A stretch of DNA of 64,000 bases from Trichopria drosophilae (Eukaryota; Arthropoda; Insecta; Hymenoptera; Diapriidae). The translations under genes were made by a program, and so were the position numbers. The stretch lies in NCBI GenBank assembly GCA_030407085.1, contig CM059585.1, positions 7,557,001 to 7,621,000 of the forward strand, in the 5' to 3' direction. Under the pieces are notes generated by a model. The model searched no databases and was not told the DNA's origin. It worked only from the letters and a program-made list of their open reading frames with translations. Of this stretch, positions 46,470 to 58,559 are shown in pieces. Position 1 is the stretch's first letter. The number at the start of each line of letters is the position of its first letter.

Positions 46470-46800
46470 CGTAATAAAATTAAAGTATCAATATCGAGTT
46501 TGTCCACTTTGCGTATGCTGATGACGTGTACACCTACGTAGAAAGCTGACGACTATTTTACAGGAACATCAAACAGCTAATTTGAATATCTGGTACCACC
46601 GTAGTAGATATTTACGATATTGTTGACCATCAGTAATGTAGTTATATAAATAAGGAATTGAAAATCCAAGTGAACAAATCTATTCTTACCAATACTTTCA
46701 AATATCTCCCAACAGGAATCTGATTACACGTGCAATACTCTTGAATATTTTTAAACAATTCTGCCATTGTCAGATGAAACTAAGCAACATATGGATTGCT
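46470..46800 (+). mobile_element. Jockey-like LINE reverse transcriptase relic
   Basis: In broken frames the sequence encodes EFVHFAYADDVYTYVES (YADD at 46514-46525). About 45 codons later comes LKIQVNKSILTNTFKYLP (from 46658), which matches the Jockey-type 'WRIKIN.NKS..T.F' motif and the KYL motif after the catalytic block. Stops lie between. Only a few hundred bases remain, directly downstream of gene C in plus-strand order. Confidence 0.55.
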
Positions 46801-46876
46801 ATTATCAATCATGCAAAGCTCTTACAAGATAAAGGATAGTGAAAAATTGAAACTGATGTACAAGGTAAACAAAGTA

Positions 46877-46882
46877 TTTATT
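46877..46882 (-). terminator. Poly(A) signal of gene C
   Basis: TTTATT (AATAAA on the minus strand) lies 66 bases past the stop. A second TTTATT at 46946-46951 overlaps the stop codon and is too close to be the functional one. Confidence 0.65.
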
Positions 46883-46947
46883 GTAAAAATCAGTCGCGTA
46901 ATTACAATATGAGGGATGGCAGTCGGAAACGGTAACGAAGGAGATGT

Positions 46948-48102
46948 TTATTGTGGAAGATGTGCACCAGCAGGCCTGAATCCGTATTCGTCAGCCTCGT
47001 AGTGGACGACGTAGGTCTGTTTGGAGACGGGGTCAACCCAGCTGTAGGATCCCTTGACTCTCAAAGCGTGTTGGTCCTGGTGGAGGTTGACGAGTTCAGC
47101 AGATTCTTCACGTGCCTGTCCATCAGACTGTTCGAAACCGTATTGGTATCCACCAAGACCATTGTTATTGGAGGGAGTTTCCTTCACTACGACAACTTCG
47201 TGTCCGTGTCCGTGTTGCTGGGGAGCTGGGTGTTGTGGGACTTGATGGTGGATTGGTGGAGGAGTGGGCTGGTGAACCTGTTGGTGGACTGGTTGCACTG
47301 GATGCACTGGGCCGTGGGTTGGTCGCTGTGGTGGCACTGGATGAAGTGGCCTTGGTGGCTGTGGTGGGAACGGGGGTCGGTGACCTCCCTGATGAGCCGG
47401 TTGGCTTGAGATGGCATTGAACAGGTCAAATTGAGGACGAGCCATGGCCATGGCCATAAGGGCGGCGAATACCACAAACTGAAAACATATTACATATTTT
47501 TAATACAATTCTAACATTTAGTCGTTAAACATATGATTTTACTTTATTTATAAGTTTATTAAGAACTTTTCTAACTGATCTTATTTGTTCATACTGTAAT
47601 TTTGTATTAACTTTGATACTAATTGAATCGGGTCTTGCTCGACTATCAAATTACATTTACTAAACATTTTGGTGATAATTCAATTTCTTACATTTTAATT
47701 CTACAAGTTCCATATTTTTTTATAAAAGTTAATTTCGTTTTAATTGAACACAGCCATTTTTATTATAAACAATTTTGAAAATTTATGTCAATAAAAACGG
47801 TTTCCATCTGTTTAATATATTTAGGTTCAAAAATACATTGAGAAACGTATTTGTCAAGTTAAAAAAATACAAATTTTTATTATTTTCATTAAAAATTATT
47901 TTGTAAATTTATTCAAAGTAAAATGTAAAAATTTCATGGAATTTAAGACTTAAGTATGACTCGCTTCAACAGAAATAATTTATTTAAATAATATATTGTA
48001 AAGAAATTGAAACGAAAGAAGGAATTCTTTCAGTTGTAAGTATTTTACTTAAAGTAAGTAAAAATTTTGAATAAAATTCAAAATCACACATACCGATTTC
48101 AT
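46948..48102 (-). CDS. RR-1 cuticle protein gene C, His/Pro/Gln-rich linker
   Basis: Two-exon gene, complement(join(46948..47478, 48094..48102)), encoding 179 aa. Exon 1 is ATG AAA TCG with donor GTATGT; the acceptor is ATGTTTTCAG; phase 0. The signal peptide is MKSFVVFAALMAMAMA, then RPQF. Residues about 30-95 are low-complexity His/Pro/Gln (PPFPPQPPRPLHPVPPQ; HQQVHQPTPPPIHHQVPQH), which could take part in quinone cross-linking or metal binding; that is an inference. NNNGLGGYQY then opens the Rebers-Riddiford domain, with GSYSWVDP near 146-153 and YEADEYGF near 163-170, and tail GAHLPQ. The linker is about 50 residues longer than in the B proteins. Codon use is GC-richer than the flanks. The promoter lies at 48156-48284. 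Confidence 0.95.
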
Positions 48103-48155
48103 TTTGGTTGGTCGGAGGTAGGCAACTCTCGTTGTCGGAGGTGAAGATGAAACTA

Positions 48156-48284
48156 TGCTGATTTGCAAAACGGCCGTTCGTTTTATAGCGAAACTCCTCC
48201 TGCCAAAATTTCGTCCGGGTGTTAAGACATTCATACGGCATCTATCTTCTTGCCGATCTCTTCTATCGGTCTATCTGACCTTGG
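48156..48284 (-). promoter_or_regulatory. Promoter of cuticle gene C
   Basis: On the minus strand: a perfect FTZ-F1-type site CCAAGGTCA (48276-48284), the box TTGGCAGGAGGAG (48194-48206), a 6-base spacer, TATAAAAC (48180-48187) and an initiator TCAGCA (48156-48161). The start A lies 28 bases after the first T of the TATA box. Confidence 0.8.
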
Positions 48285-48289
48285 TTTCT

Positions 48290-49990
48290 CAACGGTTTTG
48301 CAGGATTACAAGTTAGACGTTCTATTCCAGTTTCAAACAATTAATTATCTGACCCTAACGCTTGATTGCAGCTTCTAACATACTGTCTGACAAGCTCAAA
48401 ACCGAAAGTTCTTTCTTAGAATCTTTCGCCATTTTGTATCTAATTTCGCTTTTCAAGAATCCGAACACAAAGGAAGTTTAGCATAGGGAAGTAAAGGTTT
48501 CTGACATTATACATGACTTTGCCGAGTCATATCACATTTATAATTGACCTCTATGTAAGTTTAGTACGTTAAAAAATGTTTCTACTTTCACATAATTCAC
48601 TTTAAACAACATCCTAATTAAAAAATAGAAGACTTAAATTTATTTTTTGGTGTTAACTATTAAATATTTTATTTATTTAGTAAACTAATTATTATAGAGC
48701 ATGTTCTTAAGACTTGTTAGAACAAACTTTTTATCCAACAATATTTATTTTATAAAAATTTAACAAACTTATTGATAATATTATATGGATTAGAATAAGT
48801 TAAATTGTTTTTAAGTGAAACTTTGTTAAAATTGAATTATTTAGTACAAAAAATTTCCATGATGTGGTAACATCTTCAACATTTAACATTGATTTTCTTA
48901 ATTTATTAATTTCTCAAACATTTATAAAGATATTTTTTTTTCCAAAAAGTTTTTTCGGTCGTAATTTTCATTAAAAATTGTTGGACCCATATAAGGTTAG
49001 TTACAGTCTGCAGCAAGTTCCAGTTCAAAAAAATAAAATTTCATACAAAGTTTTAGTTAACTGTAATCAATGTAACAAAGATAGTATATTAGTAATTAAT
49101 TTTTAGATAAAAATTGAAGTAAAAAATTGCCAAACGAATTTTCATTTACTAACTCTTATCTAACAAATAGTTTTAATTGTTCTAATATAATAAGAAATAT
49201 TCATAAAAAATGTATACTTGTCATTATTAAATTACGCAATTTAACCCATTTTATAATTTTTTTAAATCATAGAATAGTTTCCATATTTCGTGTTCCGTGA
49301 AACTTCCGCAATTTATTTCTTCTGTAATAAACTATTATAAATATGTAATAATTCCAAAATATATTGACGACAATAATTTATAACAAAAAATCAAAATTCG
49401 GCAATAAAAATTAAAATTAAAACCACATGAATTAATAACAAGAATAAGAATTTTCCATGAGCTCATTTATTTACTATATTAAGTGAACTTTGCCATTTTT
49501 AAATCATATGCAAACGCTAATACAATATTTTACGTTGTGTACTTAATTAAATTTCCAGTTAATTAAAAGAGATGAACGAGGTCATGTCGAACATTTCTTT
49601 ACACAATGGCAGGCGCGTATTTGGGTAGGTTAAAACGCAAGTGACATAATGAAAATATATAATCGCGTGTTTGGTTTTCTTATTTGCCAAAATATTTCGC
49701 ATGCGTTTACTGATAATGCAGGTCATTTCTTATACGCCTGAACTTGTGTCAGGAATGGGACACGTGAGTACACTATGTCATTTTTATAGTAATTAATTGC
49801 TGATAATGAAAAAGTACATACAAATTCGATGTAACTTAAATATGTGTAATATACCTTCGAATGTTAAGTATTTTACATGACAAATTGTTCGTATTCTAAC
49901 TTTTCTATGTCTCTACATGAAAAAAATAAAATAGTTGGAACTACTAACTAGATGGTAAAATAAGACACAGCCATCGCAAATTTTACTATC
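48290..49990. other. AT-rich intergenic DNA, no gene seen
   Basis: Long stop-rich sequence without supportable features. Confidence 0.5.
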
Positions 49991-49996
49991 GAAATA

Positions 49997-50184
49997 CAGT
50001 AGAGTCCCGGTATAATTCCGTCTCGCTATATTTACATCCCAGGGGCCTCAGAAAGGGCCTGTTATGACGTCACGAGCATAACGCGACTAAAAGGAGTGGG
50101 GGAGGAGGCGCTCTCATTCTTTTGATAAATATAACGAGACGGGAGGGGAAGAACCGAGTGGGTAAATATACCGGGACTCTACTG
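49997..50184. mobile_element. pogo-like MITE, 188 bp, member 2
   Basis: CAGTAGAGTCCCGGTATA at the left and TATACCGGGACTCTACTG at the right form perfect 18-base TIRs. A second subterminal pair, CTCGCTATATTTAC / ATAAATATAACGAG, lies inside. The left flank is TA and the right flank is CA, so the second TA has probably mutated. Tigger/pogo-type elements have CAGTAGAG-like ends and TA duplications. Confidence 0.85.
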
Positions 50185-50494
50185 CAGATAATTCTACCAG
50201 ATCTTCCAATGGAATAGTAAGAAATCCTTTCAAACAGTAAAACCTTTCTTTTATCCTTGGTATTTATATGACAACATGCGAGTTTTATTATTAAAATAAC
50301 GATTGCTTTATAACATCTTCTGAAAAAATTGTATTTAACATTGTAATTTACTCACACAGTCTCATACAATAAGGGCGTATTAAAAAAAATTAAGTAATCT
50401 TTCTCGTTAAAGAATAAGCAAATCTGGTTCGAACGATTATTTATACATTTTATAATAATTTCGATGAATGATTATTATAGTTAACTCTATATAC

Positions 50495-50651
50495 ATTTCT
50501 TGGAGTGAAAATTCTTTCTATATGGTATGAAAATTGAGTTACTGTAGTGAAAGAGTATATTAGCGAAGTGAAAATTCACTCTTAAAAAATGTCAATTTGT
50601 TCTTTGGCACAAATTTTCACTCTATGAAGAGTGATTTTCACTCCAAGAAAT
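50495..50651. mobile_element. TIR MITE, 157 bp
   Basis: ATTTCTTGGAGTGAAAAT (50495-50512) is exactly mirrored by ATTTTCACTCCAAGAAAT (50634-50651), and more GTGAAAATTCACTC words lie inside. There is no ORF. Confidence 0.8.
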
Positions 50652-51850
50652 TTAGAGAAAACATAAATACAGACAGGTTATTAAGATGCTTTTAAAAACA
50701 TTAAAGCACTGTTATTACTATTAAATATTAAAATAAGTATAACAGTACCTAAAGAAGCTCATGTCAATTTATAAAATAACAAATTGATTTTCAGCATTGT
50801 AATTTTTTATTTTTATCCAATGACATATAATCGTGACCAACGCTCATTTGCTGGAAATAATGTACAATTAAACACGTGATTTCCGTAAAGATCTAGTAGT
50901 ATTGGCAGTTATACGAACACATACGAATTCGAATCTTCTCACATGTATAGGGTTACGTAAGTGTTATTGCTGAAAAATAGCGGTCCATAGATTCCAAATG
51001 TTAAAATTATGGAAATAGCTTTCCAGGTGAATGGCTCATGCACGTGTGTAATATGAAGACCCCGGTCTAGGAGAATGTCTAGACTCATTTAAATAAATTT
51101 GATTTTATATTATGTTATGACTGAGTAAAGTTGAAGGTCCCTACGACACGCCGACGTGAAATTTTTATCGGTCTTCCTAATGTGGGCACCATTTTAAAGG
51201 TGCCAGATCTATTACCATTTCTTTTAATTTCTTCCGCGGAGAATTTTGAAGTCCAGAACAATGGTCTACAAAATTCTAATGTCTCCCACTGAAAAATGAA
51301 TAATATTTTTCAATTGCAGGAAATTAATATAACAATTTCTACTCTGGTACATAAGAAAAACTGTATAGCAAATTTCACAACTTCAGCTGAGAATCATTGG
51401 ACAAGATTCGTGTTTCTATTATACTACTATTCTGTTAAATTTTTCTATTTTTCTACACAAAATCATCAGTACCTAAATAGGAATCTGTATTGCAAAAATA
51501 GAAATCCTACTTTATTTTCATCAATATATTGATGTACAAATTTTGTCACACATGAAATGACGTTTCATTGAAAATGTTAGTAACGAAGAAGAGACATTAT
51601 TTCAGGTAATAACAGCAATAACTCACTTTTAGAGAGATCTTACGTCCAAGAAATTTAAAAAGATTTTAAAAATTATAGATACATCGAAGTGCGGAATGTG
51701 AATTCGTATTTTTAAAATGAAACGTAATATTCAAGGCAAAATTTGCACATTATGCTCCTAGGGCGCAAAATAGGTGTTCCACGAAGAGCGCGATAAGCGA
51801 TGACGGCATTTCGCATGAGGCTGCAAACACCCTTATTGCATTTACTAAAA
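50652..51850. other. Intergenic, no gene seen
   Basis: The 78-codon ORF at 51296-51532 is Asn/Tyr/Phe-rich and probably chance. Nothing else is supportable. Confidence 0.4.
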
Positions 51851-52160
51851 ATAAGTACATGTCAACAAATCGGAAGCAATATTTAAAATTTCGTCCATCA
51901 TATTAGGTCCGCCATTTTTAATCAAGACGCTGACTACGGATTCGTAATTAGCGACCCCGAAAATCCTAAGTGACAAATTTTCCACCGTTTTCGGTACAAA
52001 TAAATACTTCGGAAATGATGCTATGATTGTCCAAAATAACTTCTCTTTTGCTATCAAGACAATCGAAAAGGTGCCAAGAACGCACATTTTAACACATCTA
52101 TCTCCATTTTTCTCGTAAATAGGACGTGATAGGAAGATTCTGCCAGCGCCATCTTTTTCA
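51850..52160. repeat. Dispersed GCCATTTT repeat, copy 4
   Basis: GGTCCGCCATTTTTAATC followed by GGATTCGTAATTAGCGACCC and AAAATCCTAAG matches the consensus phrases of the arrays at 14.3, 26.4 and 31.6 kb. The 146-codon minus-strand ORF here (51845-52285) overlaps the repeat and has no recognisable domain. Confidence 0.5.
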
Positions 52161-53450
52161 AGACGAAAATGCTTTCCAGTACATATTATTTTTGAGAATG
52201 CAATGTATCTGCTGATCATGAAATACAAATAAAATATAGGAAGTAAAACAAAATATAAAAAAAATATGTTTAAAATCATAAGCAAATAGTGGTTGCATAT
52301 TGACTTATTTTAGCCTAAAATGTGATGGTTTTTTGTAACACTTCTTCAGGACTTATCTAACTTGTTGATATACTTACTAAAAGTTCGCAGCATGAAAAAC
52401 ATGTTACCTATTTCAAATACCTTGTCTTTTCCCTTACATGCCTCCTATTAAAAAAAAAGTGTCTACCAAGAAAAAACGTGTTAAAATTTAAAAAATCATT
52501 TCTTCATACAATTTCCTAAATAGGTGTAAATACGTTATTCGTAGATACTAATATTAATGTCAAGGTTGCATATTTTCGGTGTCGTTCAACTCGTTTTTCT
52601 GCATCTTTTTATGAATACCACCTCTACTAATCCAAAGTTAACGAACTGATATTATTCGTGTCACGGAATTAAAATAAAAGCCGTATAAGGTGTCGAAAAA
52701 TTCTTGGTCAGCTGATAATTTACAGTGATCCTTTTTCGAACTAGTCGAACTGAATATTTTGAGCTCTCAAAATTTTGTCATTAACAGTAATATTTAGAAT
52801 ACCTGGGAATAGTTGTAACTTTCGTAACAAGAATTTTATCTAATTCTGGTCAGTTCGAGAAGAAAAAATGGTCACAACCAAAACAGTTACAACTATAATT
52901 GCCAAAAAAAAACTGTCTCTTATTTAAATCTCTCGTGTGGATTATCATTCTTCGAAAGAGAAATAAAATCTTGAAATACTAATCTCTCTTTAATTAAAAA
53001 AACATTAAATTTCAAAGCATTTATAAATAGTAGGTACTCTTTGTAGATTTGCGTGTGATTTCAGTGTCAGTAATATAATTTCAATTGTGCAGCAGTATTA
53101 TTTAACTTTCATTTGTTGCATATACATTTGACGAATAAACTAATAACTTCAAATCCAAAGTTTTAAACAACAACTAGTTTTATTATTCATTGCTTATTTA
53201 TTGCACGATTTTTTAATGAAAATATATAATATGCTTTTTATTACCGTTGATCTACACAAATCTACGCCCAAAAATTCTGTGGCCATATTCTGAAAGAGCA
53301 TGAAATTTTACGTTGGATATGGTGTATCGATATCATTTTTTGTTACTTGTAGTATGAAAAAAAAACTTGTACTTGTAGTATTAAGAACTTTTTTTAAGGA
53401 CGTTGGTATGATTAAGAATTAACAAACAGATTCTGACCAAAAAATTACTA
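52160..53450. other. AT-rich intergenic DNA, no gene seen
   Basis: No supportable feature. Confidence 0.5.
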
Positions 53451-53454
53451 AACG

Positions 53455-53473
53455 TTAGGTTAGGTTAGGTTAG
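53455..53473 (+). repeat. Interstitial (TTAGG)n tract, about four units
   Basis: Four consecutive TTAGG units, the last one base short, flanked on both sides by the word ACTAAACGTTA. This is the canonical arthropod telomere repeat sequence. Confidence 0.8.
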
Positions 53474-53575
53474 ACTAAACGTTAATATTAATATAAAATG
53501 AATTCCCTGAAAATTTTGAGTCATTTAGATACCTTAGTATTGAGAAAATTATGAAAAACATTTTGTGCCTATTAA

Positions 53576-54472
53576 CCTTCGCCGGTCGCAGCTCCTGAAA
53601 TGCTAAGAACGACACACGGGGTGTACCGGACCCCAATGCTTAAAATCGTGCCTGCATTAGAAGAGTAAGCCGTAGCAAGTTACAAAAATTCTGAGACATT
53701 GTTCAACCATCCCAAATTATAACCCCGTTGTTCAATTTGCATAAGTTTGCATCTAACATAGTAAAGAAAATTACAAATAAAAAAAAGTGCAGAAAATGAC
53801 TTTATTTACTTAAATAATTATAACTTATTATATTTTTAATATTTTTTAATGAAATTTTCTGGACGTACTTTGCAGTTTTGCGCTCTTGTAGAAACAAAAT
53901 AGTCTATTGATGCACAATTTAAAAAAAGTATTTATTTAGATGAATGAAGTGCATAATCTTTAACAAATAAAATACATAATTTTTACCTACATACTTTGTT
54001 TATTAATACATAATTTTGAAATATAAGATATATAACTGAACAAATAAAGTAATTTATATCCTGATAATCGATAAGTTCTGAAGCATCTCTGCCAATAGTT
54101 TCATCTTCCTCAGTCTTTTCTAATTGTAAGCCATCTCTAAAACTATAAATAATATATGTCTCATAATATTATTGACAGTCAATAATATTTCGACTATTTA
54201 TACTACACGAACCATGAAATAAAAGCTTCTTTATTTTCTTCAAAGTACACACCGTAGTCACACTAGGGTCCGCTGGACCCCGAAACGAAATCGACTAACT
54301 TTTGTAACGAGTATACTGACGCTTGCCAGACAACGGCATGACCAGAAATTTATTGGTAGTACTTTAAATTACCGATAGGTGTTCCAATATTTCCAAATTA
54401 AAATTAATAAAGCGAATTATTTACCTTTAAATTCATCATGGGGTCTGCTGGACCCCCAGTGACCGACGAAGG
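53576..54472. mobile_element. Non-autonomous piggyBac-like element, 897 bp
   Basis: TTAA flanks both ends (53572-53575 and 54473-54476). The TIRs are CCTTCGCCGGTCGC on the left and, read inward, CCTTCGTCGGTCAC on the right. GTACCGGACCCC near the left and two GGTCCGCTGGACCCC-like words near the right (about 54266-54282 and 54440-54456) are subterminal repeats. There is no transposase ORF. TTAA duplication is diagnostic of the piggyBac superfamily. Confidence 0.85.
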
Positions 54473-54476
54473 TTAA

Positions 54477-57400
54477 CATATGTAAAATGGCATTTTTCAA
54501 GTCTTTACATACGAGATTTGTACAAAATTAACAAATAGATTTACTTAAAATTAATGTCGATTAAAGAAAAATATATAATAAATGTTCGAGAGAAAGAATT
54601 AGATCGATTGGTTACGCTAGGTAAGAGAACTTCAATGAAATTGTCAAAAGTTCATTATCGTACAGGTTAGATGCAATTATTCGACTTCAGAAAAATCATA
54701 GACATCGAATTAAATTCGATGATGTCAACTTCTGAAATAAACGTAATCCTGTCAAGTATCATACATAAATAAAAAAGCATTATTCGACTTCTAAACGGTA
54801 CTGAACTAGTCAAAATTGGGCGAAAATAGCACTTGACTTCCTACGTACCATACCAACCTCCTTAATACTTGCTCATCAAATCTCGCCCTAAAAATACTCT
54901 ACAATTTCAACCAAGTCGAAAATTAATTAATATGTCATAATTTGTTATTAATGCGCTAAAAAACGTATGTATTAAGGGTTCTCGAGTGACCCTAGGTTGG
55001 GGTAAGGGGCTGTCAAAACAACGAGAAAATTTTGCGCGGTTAAAATTTATTCGTTTGCAGCTATTCTGAAATTTTTTTTGCACAAATCGATTCCACGTCA
55101 CAAGGGCTCCCGGTGAAGTAATTTTGTAAAGATTTGTCGTTTAAAAGAGAAATTTCTAAGTTGTATAAACAGGACGTAATAATGAAAATCCAGTGTATAT
55201 GACACACGATCGTTTTTAAATTAATGCATTAATTAAACAATCTGATCTATAGACTAATCTACATCAATTTGCTGATTATTTGCATATTTTATTGTTCAGT
55301 AACAGAATTTGTGGAATGGGCTTTTTAGATTAAAAAACAAGGCGAATGTTAATTTGTTCTTAAAGCTACTTTAATTGCTTTTGCTAAGCTTACTTAAGGA
55401 ATTAAATCAGATCACCTTCATGAATCTTTTTATAGAATGTGAGGGGTAACGAATTCGTAGGTCGTGAGTTCGATCCCGTCCGGTAAACAATTTTTCGATT
55501 TCGTTTTCAAGCAGCAGCTCACTGTTGGTAAGACGAGCCACGTTGTTTGTTTACGTTTCGAAAATATTGTTTGTCCAGAAAAAATTGACTCATGACCGCT
55601 GCTGTCTTGGTGTAGGTTTAAGCAGTTCCTACATTTCATACAAAAATGTGAAGTATGATGGCATCTAGGAAGTTGGCCTTCAGCTCTCGCAAATCTTACG
55701 AGAGTAAGATAAGCATTATAAAATTAAGGGAGAGCAGTATAATTTTTAAAAAATTGCGTAAAAGGGTGATTCCACCCGTTAAATAATTAATAAAACAAAA
55801 CAGAAAATGTCGATGGATTTCGTTAAAATAGTTGAAATTAGCCTTTGATCGACTCTTGGGCACATTTAATGGTTCGATTACTAAAAAAAATAGTTTTTTT
55901 GCTATCAAACGGCAATTTTTTAAGGAACAAAAATTCAACAATAAAATTGCGAGACAAATGCGTTTCAATTTCAGTTCATTGACGTAACGTAATCTTCTAT
56001 TTTAGTTATCATTTTTGAGATAATTTTGTTCGGCTCGACTTTACGGGCGTATACCCAGGTACTTTAAAAAAATAGTTTTTTGTTCTTAAGACATTATGAT
56101 TTGGAAACTACTAAAGTGTTTTAGCTGTTCCGACAAAAGGAATTTCGCTTCATCAGTGATTATAAAAGCAAAGGTAGCATAATCATTTTGCTATAACCAA
56201 GACAAATATTCCGTATAATGATGAGACATTTTCTTTCGTGTATACAGAAGTAAAGAAAAAAGATTTACAATGGATTTACACCTGCTTATTTCTTATGAAA
56301 CATAATATCTAATATAGATGCTTCATATGTACTCAACTGAAAAGTGGCCCTTGGTAAACTATTTTTTATCATTTACTAAGTTTTACAAATATTTCATATG
56401 AGTATATTACAAAAGGAGTAAATAAATTTTAAGTGAAGTAATAACATTTCCTACTATTTTTTTAAATAGTTTATCCGGCATTCACCTAATTTGAATGTTC
56501 ACAATATTAATTTTAATTTTTTGAAATACAATTAATGTAAATCAAAAAGTATTGCACTATTGACAATTTATTCATATTACTACAACATTAGATATTTAAA
56601 ATTCAGTTTCTAAAAAAAATCAAACTGATATTTCAACACTTCACACCCAAAAAGGAAAAATTTCAGTCCACTAGAGAGAAATATTATTTAAAATCAGTTG
56701 ATAATTCAAAGGCCAATCTTCAAATAAATTTCATCTAACGTCATCGGTAAAAGTGAATAAAAACTTTTTGCGGATTTTGCCGAATTATGTTCTGTCGTCA
56801 AATGCTTTTACTTTCGCATATATTATAACTAAATTTCTAAAACCTTCAAAGATGAAGTCCATATCTATAAAGTAAAAGTAATGGTTTGACTGTAATCGTG
56901 TCATTTAAAATGTAAAAATGTCTAATATCTAAGCCTAATTTATTAACATATTTTTTTATTTACCAACAAATTTACTTTTTAAATATTACAATTCCTTAAA
57001 ACTGCACTTAGAAACCATTCATTAAATAAAAACAAGAACTTGGGCAAGTAACTTGTGTTAAGTGATTGATGCTAATCAAATACTTGACTGAAATATCACT
57101 GTTCAATTAAGGTAAAAGGCACATTTTTCATTTAAGAGATCCGTTTAATTTGAGAGAATTGATACGTTACTGGGCTCTACGTTGACCCATGAAATTAAAA
57201 CAGAGATTTGGCCGACTTCGAATCATTTCCTTGACATTATTTCAATTAAAACGTCTAATTCACTTTCAGCGTTAGGAGACTTTAGCCTAGGCTGGAGGTA
57301 CGACTAAAATTAGAGTGTCCTTCAACTTCGATCAGTCACAATACGATACGTAATATATTCAAAAAAGTCTAGACTTTTACGAGCCGACTTAATAGTGGCC

Positions 57401-57930
57401 CGTATTACGGCACATTCACCCGGGTGTATCAACCTCATAAAAATTAATAGACGCAGGATTACCGGATTTCTTAAAACGATACCTGCTCTCCGATTGAAGA
57501 CTCTATTCCTATTTCATAACTAACGTTATAAGTCGATTCATATTTATGAGGAGAATAGATGCGTCGAAAGATAATCGAACCTTCCATAATGATATGATGT
57601 AATCTGATCGAAATTATTTGCTAAAATGATTGTGCCATGGAGAATCGCAACAGTAACACTATTCTATTGTCTGAACTCCTTAAACTTTTATTTTATAATA
57701 AAATAATAGTACAATGGTTGAAAAATTAATCATATGACCCACCCTAATACTCCACATCTAACATACCCAGTACCGACATGTTCATGTCATGGCACTGACA
57801 TGACTCACACAAGGATTATAGAATATACGCAAACATAACCTATAACATTGTATGCGCCATGTTAGGCCCGTACATGTTCCTAATATTTTATGATACTGAC
57901 AATTTCGGTAGTCAACGCATGTAAGCTTAA
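54477..57930. other. Long gene-free stretch with a tRNA-like B-box word
   Basis: AT-rich. At about 55456-55492 the sequence GGTCGTGAGTTCGATCCCGTC resembles a tRNA or SINE B box, but no complete cloverleaf or A box is visible. No protein gene can be supported. Confidence 0.4.
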
Positions 57931-57935
57931 TACAC

Positions 57936-58122
57936 TCAGACAAAAAAGTACTATGAATCATAGTGTGAAATGGACTAGGCATACTAATAGTTAAAATAAC
58001 TATTCTGAAATAGTAAAGTTTAACTATTGTTTCATGATTCAAAATGTTGCTTATCATATTAGACAAATAGACTCAACTATTTTGAAATAGTCATTTTAGA
58101 AAATTAGTATTTTCTCTGAGAG
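57936..58122. mobile_element. Short TIR-like element, CTCAGA(C/G)AAAA ends
   Basis: CACTCAGACAAAAAAGTAC at the left is roughly mirrored by TAGTATTTTCTCTGAGAG at the right. The interior has repeated TAGTTAAAATAACTA and AACTATT words. The ends resemble those at 33194 and 34241. Confidence 0.4.
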
Positions 58123-58559
58123 AAATTGTATAAGAAATTGTCATAAGAAATATGGAAAGGAGTCAATATTTACTTTTTAAAAATATTTGCAAACTATATA
58201 TATCATAGCATATGAAAAGTCCACTTTTCTCCCTTCGTTGTTTGTTTAAGACAGACAAGAAAACAAAGAGAAAAACAGAAAATCTATACTGCGCTAACTT
58301 TGTGAACGTCACACTCTGGCCAGTTAAAAAATGTATTATGCAATGCCATTATACACACAAATTTCAATGCCGTGTAACTAGTCTATAGATACACGTTCGT
58401 ATACGACATGCATTATGTATTATCATATCTTGATGCCCGACGATCCTTCTTATGACCGAATGAAAATCCACTTCAATAACGGGAGCCAGGGGCTCGAAGA
58501 AAAAAAGCTGCGTACGACGCATCGCCACCTGGCGGCATCAAAACACACGGAGTGCGGCA

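Noticed and set aside
46951..47409. 152-codon plus-strand ORF antisense to gene C
   Set aside because: It is the shadow of the His/Pro/Gln-rich coding strand, lacks any domain, and the minus strand has promoter, splice sites and RR-1 domain.
51845..52285. 146-codon minus-strand ORF
   Set aside because: It overlaps the dispersed GCCATTTT repeat, shows no domain, has hydrophobic low-complexity composition at its N-terminus, and has no promoter or signal support.
55456..55492. tRNA or SINE at the GGTTCGATCCC-like word
   Set aside because: Only a B-box-like word is visible; the stem does not pair well and there is no A box or SINE tail.
57245..57360. Possible eighth cuticle gene promoter (GGAGGTACGA, TTCAACTTCGATCAGTCAC)
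   Set aside because: No TATA box at the right distance, no ATGAAA start, and no RR-1 exon within the following several kilobases.
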